From Dactylis glomerata (lineage: Eukaryota > Streptophyta > Magnoliopsida > Poales > Poaceae): a stretch of DNA of 64,000 bases. Position numbers and translations under genes: made by a program. Where the stretch lies: the NCBI GenBank assembly GCA_007115705.1, contig QXEO01002103.1, positions 79,113 through 143,112 on the forward strand, in the 5' to 3' direction. The notes below the pieces were generated by a model, which saw only the letters and a list, made by a program, of their open reading frames with translations, was not told the origin of the DNA and made no database searches. How positions within the stretch are numbered: position 1 is the stretch's first letter; each line of letters begins with the position of its first letter. Below are positions 1-10,200 of this stretch, piece by piece.

Positions 1-234
1 ATTGTTGTCATTTTCATGATCTTTTGTTTTGTGTTCTTTTTCATGTTATAACATGGTTGCTAAGTTTCTTATCTATCAAGATTATATCTTTCATGCCCAT
101 GTTTTAAGTTCTTTTGATCCCAACCCAATGCTTACATAGATGATCAAGATTGTGTAGGTGCATGTCACCTCAAAAATTATTTCTTTGTTATCACTTACCT
201 ACTCGAGACGAGCAGGAGTTAAGCTTGGGGATGC
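1..234 (+). mobile_element. 3' end of the internal domain of an Athila-type LTR retrotransposon (left end outside the window)
   Basis: This stretch matches the last part of the non-coding 3' module seen again at 30785-31019 and 40800-41034, and in reverse at 53714-53950. It ends in the family's LTR-proximal sequence AAGCTTGGGGATGC (221-234), which directly abuts the LTR. A short hairpin, CTCG-AGA-CGAG, lies at 202-212; other copies have a four-base loop AGGA, so this copy has lost one loop base. No coding sequence is present. The rest of the element lies to the left of the window. Confidence 0.85.
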
Positions 235-1877
235 TGATACGTCTCAAACGTATCTATAATTTTTGATGCTCCATGCTTGTTTTTACACCATTTGCTTAGT
301 GTTTCGTTACACTTCGTGGAGTTTTTATGCATTTTCCGGAACTAACCTATTAACAAGATGCCAGAGTGCCAGTTCCCTGTTTTCTGCTGTTTTTGTGTTT
401 CAGAGAAGTTACACAGGAAATATTCTCGGAATTGGACGAAACAAAAGCCAAACATCCAAAAATTTAACGAAGCTTCCAGAGAACCAAAGAGGAGACGAAG
501 TAGGGCCACGAGGGGCCTACACAACAGGGCGGCGTGGCCCAGGGCCTGGCCGCGCCCCTATGTGTGAGACCGCCTTGGTCCACTTCTGACGATGCCCCTT
601 CGCCTATAAAGACCCCCCGACAGGAAAAACCTAAGTACCCAATCACTTTTCCAGAACACATCGTGATCCGCCGCCGTTGTCGACCCAAGATCGGGAGGGT
701 CCAGATGCTCTTCCAGGCACCCTACCGGAGAGGGGAATCACCACCGGAGGTCTTCTTCATCACCATGCTTGCCTCTAGCATGATGAGTGAGTAGTCTACC
801 TTGGACTATGGGTCCATAGCAGTAGCTAGTTGGTTGTCTTCTCCACCATGTTTCATATTTAGATCTCGTGAGCTGCCTTACATGATCGAGATCACCGTTA
901 TGTAATTCTACATGTTGTGTTTGTTGGGATCCGATGAATATTGGTGTTATGATTGAGTTGATGTGCTGAATATTATCTTATGTTATCTCTATGATGTTTA
1001 CGATCTTGCATGCTCTCCATTGTTAGTAGCTATCTTGGCCGAGTAGATACTAGTGACTCCAAGAGGGGGTATTTATGCTCAATAGTTCGGTTCATGCCTC
1101 TATTTAATCTGGGGGAGTGACAGAAACCTCTAAGGTTGAAGATGTGTTGTTGCCACTAGGGAGAAAACAACATTCTTATGCCCAAGGGCATATGCTTTGT
1201 TTACATTACACACTTTGCTTAATGCAGTTATCTGTTGTTCGCAACTTAATACTTGTGGAGTTCTCGGATTGATTCTCTGCAAGTGGATTATTAGTCAAAG
1301 ATGCAGTTGGATGGCGGTCTATATATTTTGTTGTAATGCCTAGAGTAAATCTCATAGTGATCCTCTTGACATATCACGTTATCTTTATTCTATCAATTGC
1401 CCAACTGTAATTTGTTTACCCAGTATGTGTTATTTTATCTTATGGAGAGACACCACTAGTGAACTGTGGACCCCGGTCCTATTTCATTTATATTGCTATC
1501 ACCTGTTTACTTTACTCGCACTGTTTACTTTACTCGCATACTATTATCACTTTCCACTCGATACGCTCATACCCTTTGTTTCAAGCAAACCGGTGAGATT
1601 GACAACCTCATCGTAAGTTGGGAGCAAAGTATTTGGTTGTGTTGTGTGCAGGTTCCACGTTGCTACTAGTTGAAGACGCACTAACAAGTGTCATAACCGG
1701 CGCCCTTGTTGGAAGTCACTAGACTAGCAAGCATCACCTTCTTGAGTTTGGCTTTTTCCTGGATACAATTAAACCTTGGTTTCTTATTGAGGGAAAAGCT
1801 TGCTACTGTACTCATCATACCTTCCTCTTGGGGTTCCCAACTGGACGGTGAAAAACCATCAACACCGTGCCGCAACA
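235..1877 (+). repeat. 3' LTR of an Athila-type (Sabrina-like) Ty3 retrotransposon
   Basis: The LTR starts TGATACGTCTCAAACG directly after the LTR-proximal sequence and ends near 1877 with ...GCAACA. It is about 1.64 kb, the same size as the related LTRs at 34367 and 41035. A TATA box (TATAAA, 605-610) marks the promoter. A GC-rich inverted repeat (531-539 paired with 548-556) lies about 50 bases upstream of it, as in the other LTRs of this window. The small ORFs inside are chance ORFs. The target duplication cannot be checked because the 5' end is outside the window. The name Sabrina-like is from memory; the lineage call rests on the tRNA-Asp primer site of the full copy at 34367. Confidence 0.8.
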
Positions 1878-2376
1878 ATGAGTTCGTTGGACCAACCAGG
1901 GCGCTTCAAAACGAGGGAGCTTGATGCTCCTTAGAGATTTCGCCAAAACCACATAATGATGGATTATTTTACAGTTTCATGTGTTTGCGGTGTGCCACTT
2001 TTCATTTTTTTTTCGTGCAGCCGTGTGTTTCTTGGTTATGCAGAAGTCGGATGATTATAGTTAGATCTTTTAAATAATAAAACATTATTTACTGAAAAAT
2101 GAATCTGCTAGACATTGCATCCTCCATGACCTAGTCACACACTTGCAAGCTTCATAGATGCAACTGTCACCGAGTGGGCCCAGAGTATCAATCCATCACG
2201 TAGATGGACAAATCCCGCTCTTGGTGCACACGCCTCAACCTACCCCATTGGCATACCCAAGAGATACCTTTTCAACTAGTCCTATTAAGGTAATGATGGT
2301 TGATGCAATCAAAGCAGCCTCTAGATGTAGTGATTAGATGTGACCTCACAGTCTAAGGATTAAGTTACTTTGTTTC
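1878..2376. other. unclassified spacer between an Athila-type LTR and the Tekay/Del element
   Basis: This 499-base stretch shows no recognisable gene, terminal repeat or subterminal repeat. It does not carry the TGTGGCGCA motif of the CACTA element found on the far side of the Tekay/Del element. It is therefore not the missing other half of that CACTA, which matters for the unmatched flanks of the Tekay/Del insertion. Confidence 0.5.
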
Positions 2377-3331
2377 TGTAACAACTCAGAATTTGTAACC
2401 CAACTCTTATTAAATAAAGAGTCAAAAATTGGACCCAAATAAAACTTTTTCTTCAATATTGCATGCATAAATGCATTCTCTTTATTTGTATTTCTATGAT
2501 TTTATGTGTGTTCTTTTGCTTGAGCATTGGTTAAACAATTCTAAGTGAACCAATAGAAACAACTAAGAAAGATATTAGGAACCAAAAGAACCAAAAATAA
2601 AAATAGGTAAGAAAGAGATAAAGTTAATATGATCTAGAAACTGTTAATGACTACACCACTTTGAGCCCTTAGATTAAGAAATCTACAGCTCACCTGCAGG
2701 TTTAACCTTCTAGTTGAGCTTAACCAAGTTATGGACTAACTCAACCAACAAAGATCTACCAAAATTCAAACCAGAACACCACTCAAACTTGAGCCAAAGT
2801 TTGAATCTGAAACAGAGACCATTTCAAATTTGAAATATAAATTTTTGCAAAACTCATTATTTCCCCAGAACAAAAATATGCCTGGGTACCTTATCCATTA
2901 TGATGAGCACCCAAAGTGGCAAATTTGAAAAATTCGAATTTTGAGTTCTTGTGGGCATTTCGTCGAACGGTGGCAGAAGAAAATCGAGTGAGATCAACCC
3001 CACTGTGCTGCACTGTTCTAGGCGCGACCAAGCGCTGTAGCCATACCCTCTGGCCACCCCTCGACCGATCCCAGCCCCCTCTGCCCCGACCCAAGCCAGG
3101 AGAAACGGAGGAACGGCGAGGTTTGCAACCAGGGCCCCCTCCCAGGAACCCACTGTCCCGCGCGATGCCGACCGCCTGGAAGGCGCCAGAGGCGACCCAC
3201 AGTCCCCCGCGGCCGACCCCGTAACTCCCCAGCACGCGAGCGTGGCCGCCGTGACCGGAGCGAGCTTGCAACGCCGCCAGGACCCCCGCAGCGTCGAGCT
3301 TCTGGCCGCGCTTGTCCCCGTCGCTCCGGCC

Positions 3332-3338
3332 TATAAAA
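3332..3338 (+). promoter_or_regulatory. TATA box of the Tekay/Del 5' LTR
   Basis: TATAAAA sits in a GC-rich context (GGCCTATAAAAGGCC) that is itself a short palindrome. Transcription would be expected to start about 25-35 bases downstream, near 3362, which would place the U3/R border there. The 3' LTR carries the same box at 12774-12780. The start site is inferred, not observed. Confidence 0.75.
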
Positions 3339-3602
3339 GGCCCCGTCGATCAAACGCAGAGACTCACCCAGCCACCAGCTACCTCCCAGACATCGCCGCT
3401 GACTCCCTCGTGCCCTAGTTCGCCGTAGCCGACCTCGCCGGCGCAGTACTGGACGGGCGGAGCGCCGCCGCGTCCGACCACCTGGAGGCCAGCTTCTGCA
3501 GGGAATCGGAGGAGGAGGAGCACCGCAGCCGATCCCGAGCGTCGCCGTCGAGTTTCGTTTCCTCTACGCCCCGCCGTCGCCGTCGAACGCCGTCGCTGCT
3601 CG

Positions 3603-3611
3603 CAGGTGAGA
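3603..3611 (+). promoter_or_regulatory. candidate 5' splice site in the LTR leader
   Basis: CAG|GTGAGA, cut between 3605 and 3606, is close to the plant donor consensus. It lies at the switch from the GC-rich leader to AT-rich sequence. It could pair with the acceptors immediately before ORF1 (6210-6211) or gag-pol (7267-7268). The role is inferred from sequence only. Confidence 0.45.
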
Positions 3612-4501
3612 CCCCGCCGTGCTGAGGAAGAAGAAAGACCCTGAGCCGTTCGATCTAGATCCGACGGTAACTTACCGATTCGGGAAGCGTTAAGTGAGCT
3701 GACATCGCGACCCCACCTGTCAGTCCCGTTTTTATTTCTCCCCAGCCGCGCGAAACGGTATCGGGCCGGCCCGTTCGGGTTTGTTCTGAATTGGGCCCAG
3801 CTCATTTCGAATACGGTCCGATTCGTTTTTAATTAATTCCCGCCCTTTTCTTTTATTTCAAAACTGTTTCAAATGGTATTTTCAAATTCAATTTCCTAGA
3901 GTTTTATAAGTCCAAATTTAGCAAATAAATATTCGTTGGAAAGCTTAGAAAATACTCTATCCAATAGTACTGGTTAGATTTCAATATCAGTTAAGAATAA
4001 AAATGGATATGAATAGTGTGACCATAGCTTGTGAATTAATGAAAGATTTCTAGAAAATTATTTAAGCCATCAATAATCTTAAAAATTAAAATGTGGACTT
4101 ACTAATGACCCCCATTACTGTTAGTCAACCCCAATCTACCCAAACCACATTAGTGTGACCATTTAGATCCTAACCCAAACCTATTTGTTAGCATAAAATG
4201 ATAGAGCCCTAATGCACACTTAGAATTAATTGCCCTCTTTACAAATCCACTTAGTGAACCCATTCCCCTTAAACCTGTCTTAGTAACCCCAAATCACCTC
4301 CACTGCTGCACAAGTGAACCACTTATGCTACTTAATAGAGTAACTAGCTTGCACACTTGAAGAAAAAAACTTAGAAGGAAAACTTACCATCCAACCCCAT
4401 AGCAATGCAACCTAAGTGCTTGGTTAGCAAACAAGAATGTGTGCTTGGTGTGTTGTTGGCTTGGTGAAGTGATGGTGTGCTTTGTGTTTATTCGTTATTA
4501 G

Positions 4502-4585
4502 ACGCTAGTGTTGCCGAGGAGGATATTGGAGGGGATTATTATTATCAAGAAGAAGAAGAAAACCCCGGACACTTTGCCAACCAAG
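4502..4585 (+). other. possible small internal exon inside the LTR
   Basis: An acceptor-like TTCGTTATTAG ends at 4501, and a GC-type donor AAG|GCAAG follows 4585. The 84 bases between are open in one frame and rich in Glu, Tyr and Gly (GAGGAGGATATT, then GAAGAAGAAGAA). A length divisible by three and an open frame fit a small exon or upstream peptide. From memory, similar segments recur in long Triticeae LTRs; this was not checked. The matching stretch in the 3' LTR is 9441 bases further on. Confidence 0.3.
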
Positions 4586-4650
4586 GCAAGCCATCTTTTG
4601 ATTCATACTCCCACTACCTAGTTTTAATACTGCATTCTACTTGTTTTTAG

Positions 4651-4730
4651 TAAATTGCATGATTGAATTGCTAGAGTAGAATGATAGAAGTAAATTGCAT
4701 GATTGAATTGCTAGAGTAGAATGATAGAAG
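4651..4730 (+). repeat. tandem duplication, 2 x 40 bp, in the Tekay/Del LTR
   Basis: A 40-base unit beginning TAAATTGCATGATTGAATTG occurs twice in perfect tandem (4651-4690 and 4691-4730). The 3' LTR has the same two units (14092-14171), so the duplication predates this insertion. Confidence 0.95.
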
Positions 4731-5999
4731 CATATTGATGTCTTGGTTATCAAGAGCATCAAGCTGAGTTTATCCAACCATAGTAGTAGTACTATCACTC
4801 AATGTAGTTGCTTAGTCGCTAATAAAAGTTGAGGCTATCTCTGGAGGAACCCCATTTGAAAGGTGGTGACTTGACATTGAAACTTGAAATGGGAGATTGC
4901 TCCTACATGATGGCTTTATGAAAGAAAATAATCTGGACTAAGAACTATGAAATGTATTTCTCAAATGACAACGAGTGATGTACATGGGTGCCAACTATAC
5001 CGTACAACCACGTTACCCCTATATGGGAAGGGGCTTAATCCGTAGTTTGTTGATCTTAGTATGGGAGGTCTTGCATAAAATCTTCATGGAAGGACTCCAC
5101 GGGCGGATACTTCTTGACCAAGTGGATTCCACTAACCCGGTCTCCGGGATGGGCATAACTAGAGGCGCCGGAGCGGGAAGTCCGTATCCCGGGCTCTAGG
5201 GAAGGATCCTATACTAGGATGAGCAAGTGAAAGAATTTGTTTGATTATCTGAAAGCCGCATACCTTTGTGTATAGCGAACCGTGGATTTCTCCCGGCAGA
5301 TGTATCGAATCTTGTGGGTAAAGTGTACCCCTCTGCAGAGGTTTTCAAACTATTCGAATAGCCGAGTCCTCGGTCATGGACGGTTGGCAAACTCTACCTG
5401 GCTTTTGTCAAGAATAAAAAGAACAAGGGTGAACTTGGTGAATGACATGAATTTGAATTGACATGACTTGACCGGGATCTTGACACATTGAAGTTCCTCT
5501 TTAGAATGAACTTAGAGAACTAAACCTCTTTTCTACAAATGAGCATTCTTGGGAAATAAAACTAGCTTTTGCAAACCAACTTAGTGCTTAGTCCACTATA
5601 CCCAACCTTGCATATCTACTTCATCTCTTCATTTATAAGATGGTTTGCGAGTGCATCCAATGTACTCACGGCTGTGTCCCTGGCTATCAACTTGGCCAGA
5701 CTATGGGGAGGAATACCAGGAGGAAGGGTATGAAGAAGAGTTCCAGAACTAAGCTCGTCTCCGTGAGTCGCCAATTGCCTGTAGGGAGACGGCATGGGCC
5801 GAAGACGGTATTTCCGCTGCTATATTGTGTTGTAATATGACTTGGTCTATATGACCATTGTATTTGAATCATCGTATTGTAATGTCTGTGGAACTGGTTA
5901 CCAACTACGTTATGTATATCGCAACAATGATTCTGGGATTGCGGTGGAATACATAACGGGCACTTCGAATTTGTTATCAAATTTGAGGTCGTCACAAGT

Positions 6000-6011
6000 T
6001 GGTATCAGAGC
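6000..6011 (+). promoter_or_regulatory. primer-binding site, initiator-Met tRNA
   Basis: TGGTATCAGAGC is complementary to the 3' end of plant initiator-Met tRNA and lies three bases after the 5' LTR. This is the usual primer site of Tekay/Del and other plant chromoviruses. It would lie inside the intron if the leader is spliced, so only unspliced RNA could be reverse-transcribed. Confidence 0.95.
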
Positions 6012-6211
6012 CTAGGCTGACCATAGGAGACCTTAGTTAGAATGGGCGTTAAAACAAAACCTTGTTAAAAGAAAGATACAAGAACGGTTGCAAAAATTGC
6101 TTAGTCTTTCCTCTCTAGTTACAAAGTTTTATACATACTTCAGTTTTAGCTTACTTAAAATTTTGCACACTTGAGTTGATCACTAACTTGAACTAATTTA
6201 AAATTTTGTAG

Positions 6212-6994
6212 ATGGCCCTGGTATTCACTGAGCAGTACCAGTTGGGCCAAGGTGGCAGCCTTTGTTTCGAGCGCGACCTCACCACTTTGACCTTGTTCCT
6301 GAACCGTTTGTACCCGGAGTTCAAGGGAGCCGTGCTCAATGAGCACCCGGATGGAGAGCTACGGTGGCTCATCCGAGCTAGTTGCCGTGGCAAGAAGGGG
6401 ATGTTGGGTTCTCCAAGGGTCAAGTTTGAGCTTGTGGAGAACACTTGGGCCGATGGTTTGGTCCGAGCGATGCAGGAGATGCACGCCCGCTTATGCGGAC
6501 TGCACGTTGAGGAGGTTCAGGGAGGACGCTTCAAAGACTTTGCTCGGCGTGATGCGGATGGGCGTCCCGCAAACATGCCCGGGCAGAATGAGCCGAGTAC
6601 CTACATCGACCACATGGACTTCTTGCTGTACTCCACTCAGCAGGAGGCCGACCGTGCCCGTACTAGGGCCAACCTCGAGCACGTTGCACTGGTGGAAGCG
6701 AGAAGCACCATCAGGATTCTTGCGAAGGAACGCAAGAGCCTTCGTCGCCAGCGCGATGAGAAGGAACAGGACCTTGAGGAGTTGAAGGCCAATGTGGCGG
6801 AGTTGACCACGTATATTGAGAGTCTGGAGGATCACCTTGGGGAGGAGGAAGGCATTGATCTCCGCAAGGAGGATAATGCCCTCATTAGTGATGAGGATGA
6901 CTTCATGGAGGACCTCGATGATCCGGAGGATGGTGGTCACAATGGATTCATTGTGAGCGACGAGGAGGAAGACCCCGAGGAGCCCGCTGTTTAG
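6212..6994 (+). CDS. accessory ORF1 of the Tekay/Del element (coiled coil with acidic tail)
   Basis: The 260-aa protein lies between the primer site and gag, where typical Tekay/Del elements have no gene. Residues 1-140 look globular and contain the Trp-rich stretch ELRWLIRASCRGKKGMLG (residues 49-66). Residues 142-210 form a strong heptad-type coiled coil rich in Arg, Glu and Leu. Residues 211-260 are very acidic (SDEDDFMEDLDD, SDEEEDPEEP). I do not recognise a catalytic motif or a known family. The start is the ATG at 6212, directly after TTTTGTAG, which reads as a splice acceptor. Codon third positions are more GC-rich than in gag-pol, which suggests a separate origin. A Gag-, chromatin- or RNA-binding cofactor is possible, but this is inference. 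The frame has no lesions. Confidence 0.8.
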   Translation: MALVFTEQYQLGQGGSLCFERDLTTLTLFLNRLYPEFKGAVLNEHPDGELRWLIRASCRGKKGMLGSPRVKFELVENTWADGLVRAMQEMHARLCGLHVEEVQGGRFKDFARRDADGRPANMPGQNEPSTYIDHMDFLLYSTQQEADRARTRANLEHVALVEARSTIRILAKERKSLRRQRDEKEQDLEELKANVAELTTYIESLEDHLGEEEGIDLRKEDNALISDEDDFMEDLDDPEDGGHNGFIVSDEEEDPEEPAV

Positions 6995-7268
6995 GTCCGA
7001 GATCCACGTATTACCTAGCTATGAGTTCCACTTTATGATCACTTCGTGTAGGTGTGAGTTGTATCCCCCTCCCTAGTAGACGAGTCGCAATGGTTTGATG
7101 TAAACCATTTGTAATGTGTGAACTCGTATGTATGATATGTTTGATGAGTGATGAATGAAATTTGAATTTGGCCTCTAAGGCCTTAGTAAAACAAAATTGC
7201 ATCATCCATGTACCTTTAAATCTTAGCAAATTAGCTTTTCCCTCTTATCTTACACACCTTATCTTCAG
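6995..7268 (+). promoter_or_regulatory. spacer between ORF1 and gag-pol with a candidate 3' splice site
   Basis: This 274-base AT-rich spacer ends in a pyrimidine-rich run and CTTCAG (7263-7268) directly before the gag-pol ATG. The same AG-ATG arrangement precedes ORF1. It fits a model in which the two proteins come from alternatively spliced messages sharing the LTR leader. Leaky scanning or re-initiation past a 260-codon ORF would otherwise be needed for gag-pol. Confidence 0.45.
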
Positions 7269-10200
7269 ATGCCGCGAGCACCCCCACCCCCGAACCCGGA
7301 AATGGCCGAATTGCTAAGGTTGATCATGGAAGACCGGGAAGCAGCCCGAGCTGAGCGCCAAGCCAACTTGGCCACTCTTCAGCAGTTAACCCAGATGGCA
7401 ACGAACCACAACAATGGCAATGGCAATGGTGAAGGAGAAAACCATGGCAATGGAGAGCACCGATCCAAGTTAAGGAGTTTCCAGAACACCAACCCTCCTA
7501 TATTCACTAAGTCTGAAGAGCCCTTAGATGCCGATGATTGGCTTCGTACCATGGAGAACAACTTGGCAGTCGCTGAAGTTGGTGAAAATGAGAAGGTCTT
7601 ATACACCACCCACTATCTTGCTGGAGCAGCAAGAGCTTGGTGGGACAGCACCCGTGCCATGCAAGTCCCAGGGTATGTGATGCCGTGGGAAGAGTTCAAG
7701 AGCAAGTTTAGCAAAGCCCATGTTCCCAAGGGATTGGTAAAACGGATGAGAGATGAGTTCAGAAATCTGAAGCAAGGTTCTATGTCGGTGGTGGATTACC
7801 GTGACAAGTTCCTTACCTTGTCTAGATATGCCCCAGATGACACCAACACCACTGAGAAGAAGCAAGAAAGGTTTCTGGATGGACTTCATGATGAGATGCA
7901 ATGTGTCTTGGTCAGCATTCCTTTTGCCGACCTGGAGTCATTGGTTGACTCTGCCATTCAGATGGAAGGTAAACTCAAGCAAGCTACCGAGAACCGCAAG
8001 CGCCGTATGATGTATCAAGGCAACTCGAGCAACTCGCAGAAGCCAAGGGGAAATGCACCAATGAGCTTCACCCCTAGACCAATGAGGCCGTCTGCACCTG
8101 CTCCGCGTCCCAACTATCCTAACCGCCCACCCGGCAACAACTTCAACCGTGCACCCCCAAGACCTAGTGGCAACAACTTCAACACCAATACTCCAAGGCC
8201 AAATGGCGCCCCTGTGTTACCCAAGCCTGGTGACAAGTCTGGTGTTACATGTTATGAGTGTGGACTAAAAGGGCATTACTCCAATGAGTGCCCCAAGAAG
8301 CTGAATGATGCATCCAAGACTGCTGCCCCTGCTCAGCAACAGCGTCGTGTGGGAAATGACAAGAACTATCCACCAAGGAACCAGCCTCACTCTCGAGGCC
8401 GTCTGAATCACATGAATGTTGAAGAAGCTCAGGAAGCAACCGACGTGGTGCTTGGTATGTTCCCTGTTAACTCAGTTCTTGCAAGAGTCCTGTTTGATTC
8501 TGGAGCTTCACACTCATTTGTTACCCAATTATTCGTTGATAAAAGTGGACTTCAACCCACCCCCTTGAAAGATGTCATGTCTGTGCAAATTCCCGGGTCA
8601 GTAACAAAAGCTAGTTGTACTTGCTTGGCAGTGCCCATAGAAATCCATGGGATAGCTTTCTTAGCCGATTTGATAGTGTTGGGAACCAAGGGTTTGGAAG
8701 TAGTTCTTGGTATGAATTGGATGTCTTTTCATCAAGGAGTGATAGATTGTGCCAAAAAGACCATCACCATGAAGAGTAGCAATGGAATCATAGTCAAGCA
8801 TGTGTCCGTAAAACCACCCCAAACCACCAGATGTCATAAGAGTATCTCAGGACCGACTTTGGAGCAAGTCCCCATCGTCTGTGAATACCCGGATGTCTTT
8901 CCCGAGGAGTTACCCGGAATGCCACCGGATCGGGATATTGAGTTTATCATTGAGCTTATCCCCGGAACTGGATCAATAGCCCAACGACCCTATCGTATGA
9001 ACCCAGCTGAATTAGTTGAGTTGAAGAAGCAATTGGATGACCTCTTGAGCAAAGGATTAATTCAACCAAGTTCTTCTGCTTGGAGATCACCCGTTCTGTT
9101 TGTGGATAAAAGTGACGGTTCTAGCCGACTGTGCACTGATTATCGCAAGCTTAACGATGTGACCATCAAGAACAAGTATCCTCTCCCGAAGATTGAAGAT
9201 CTGTTTGACCAATTGACTGGAGCACGAGTATTCTCGAAGATAGATCTTAGAACTGGATACCACCAACTGAAGATCCGTGCAACGGATATCCCCAAAACAG
9301 CCTTCACTACCCGATACGGATTGTATGAGTACACCGTAATGTCCTTTGGATTGACCAATGCCCCTGCTTATTTCATGAATCTCATGAATAAGGTTTTTAT
9401 GGAGTTCCTGGATAAGTTTGTTGTTGTCTTCATTGACGACATTCTTATCTACTCCAAATCCGAAGAAGAGCATGCAACCCATTTGAGATTAATTCTAGAA
9501 ACCCTAAGAGAGCATCAGCTATATGCTAAGTTCAGTAAATGTGAGTTCTGGTTGAAGGAGGTTGGATTCTTAGGCCATGTGCTGTCAGCAGGAGGAATAT
9601 CGGTAGATCCCAAGAAGATCAAATCAGTCCTGGAATGGGAAGCCCCTACCACTCAAACGGAAGTTAGAGGTTTCCTCGGATTAGCGGGATATTACCGCAA
9701 GTTCGTCGAAGGATTTTCCAGTATTGCCCGTCCAATGACCCAATTGTTGAAGAAGGACAAGAAGTTTGAATGGACCCCTAAGTGTGAAGAGAGTTTTCAA
9801 GAGCTCAAGAAGCGATTGGTGACCGCCCCTGTCCTAACCATGCCCGATATCACCAAGAATTTTGATGTCTATTGCGACGCTTCCAAACTTGGACTTGGTT
9901 GCGTACTGATGCAAGAAGGAAAGGTCATAGCTTACCTCTCTAGGCAGCTTAAACCTCATGAAGAAAATTATCCAACCCATGATCTAGAGTTAGCAGCCGT
10001 GGTTCTAGCTTTGAAGACTTGGAGGCATTATTTGATGGGAAACCGTTGTGAGATCTATTCTGACCACAAGAGTTTGAAGTATATATTCACCCAGAAGGAG
10101 TTGAACATGAGGCAAAGGAGATGGATAGAGTTGATCAAGGATTATGATCTGGAAATTCACTATCACCCCGGTAAGGCCAATGTAGTGGCCGATGCGTTAA

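Larger units (their letters stand above)
2377..5996 (+). repeat. 5' LTR of the Tekay/Del element
   Basis: It begins TGTAACAACTC and ends GTCGTCACA, followed after three bases by the primer site. It is unusually long and has a clear compositional layout: AT-rich to about 2990, very GC-rich from 3000 to 3660 (TATA box and leader), then AT-rich and intron-like. The pattern resembles a plant promoter plus a GC-rich first exon and a 5'-UTR intron. The ORFs within it (for example 3350-3805 on the minus strand and 4975-5199) recur identically in the 3' LTR and have no recognisable product. Confidence 0.95.

Noticed and set aside
2857..3805. Overlapping 98-151 aa ORFs on both strands in the Tekay/Del LTR (and identical ones at 12299-13247)
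   Set aside because: They lie in the GC-rich leader, overlap in several frames, show only low-complexity Arg/Gly/Pro content, and are identical in both LTRs only because the LTRs are identical.
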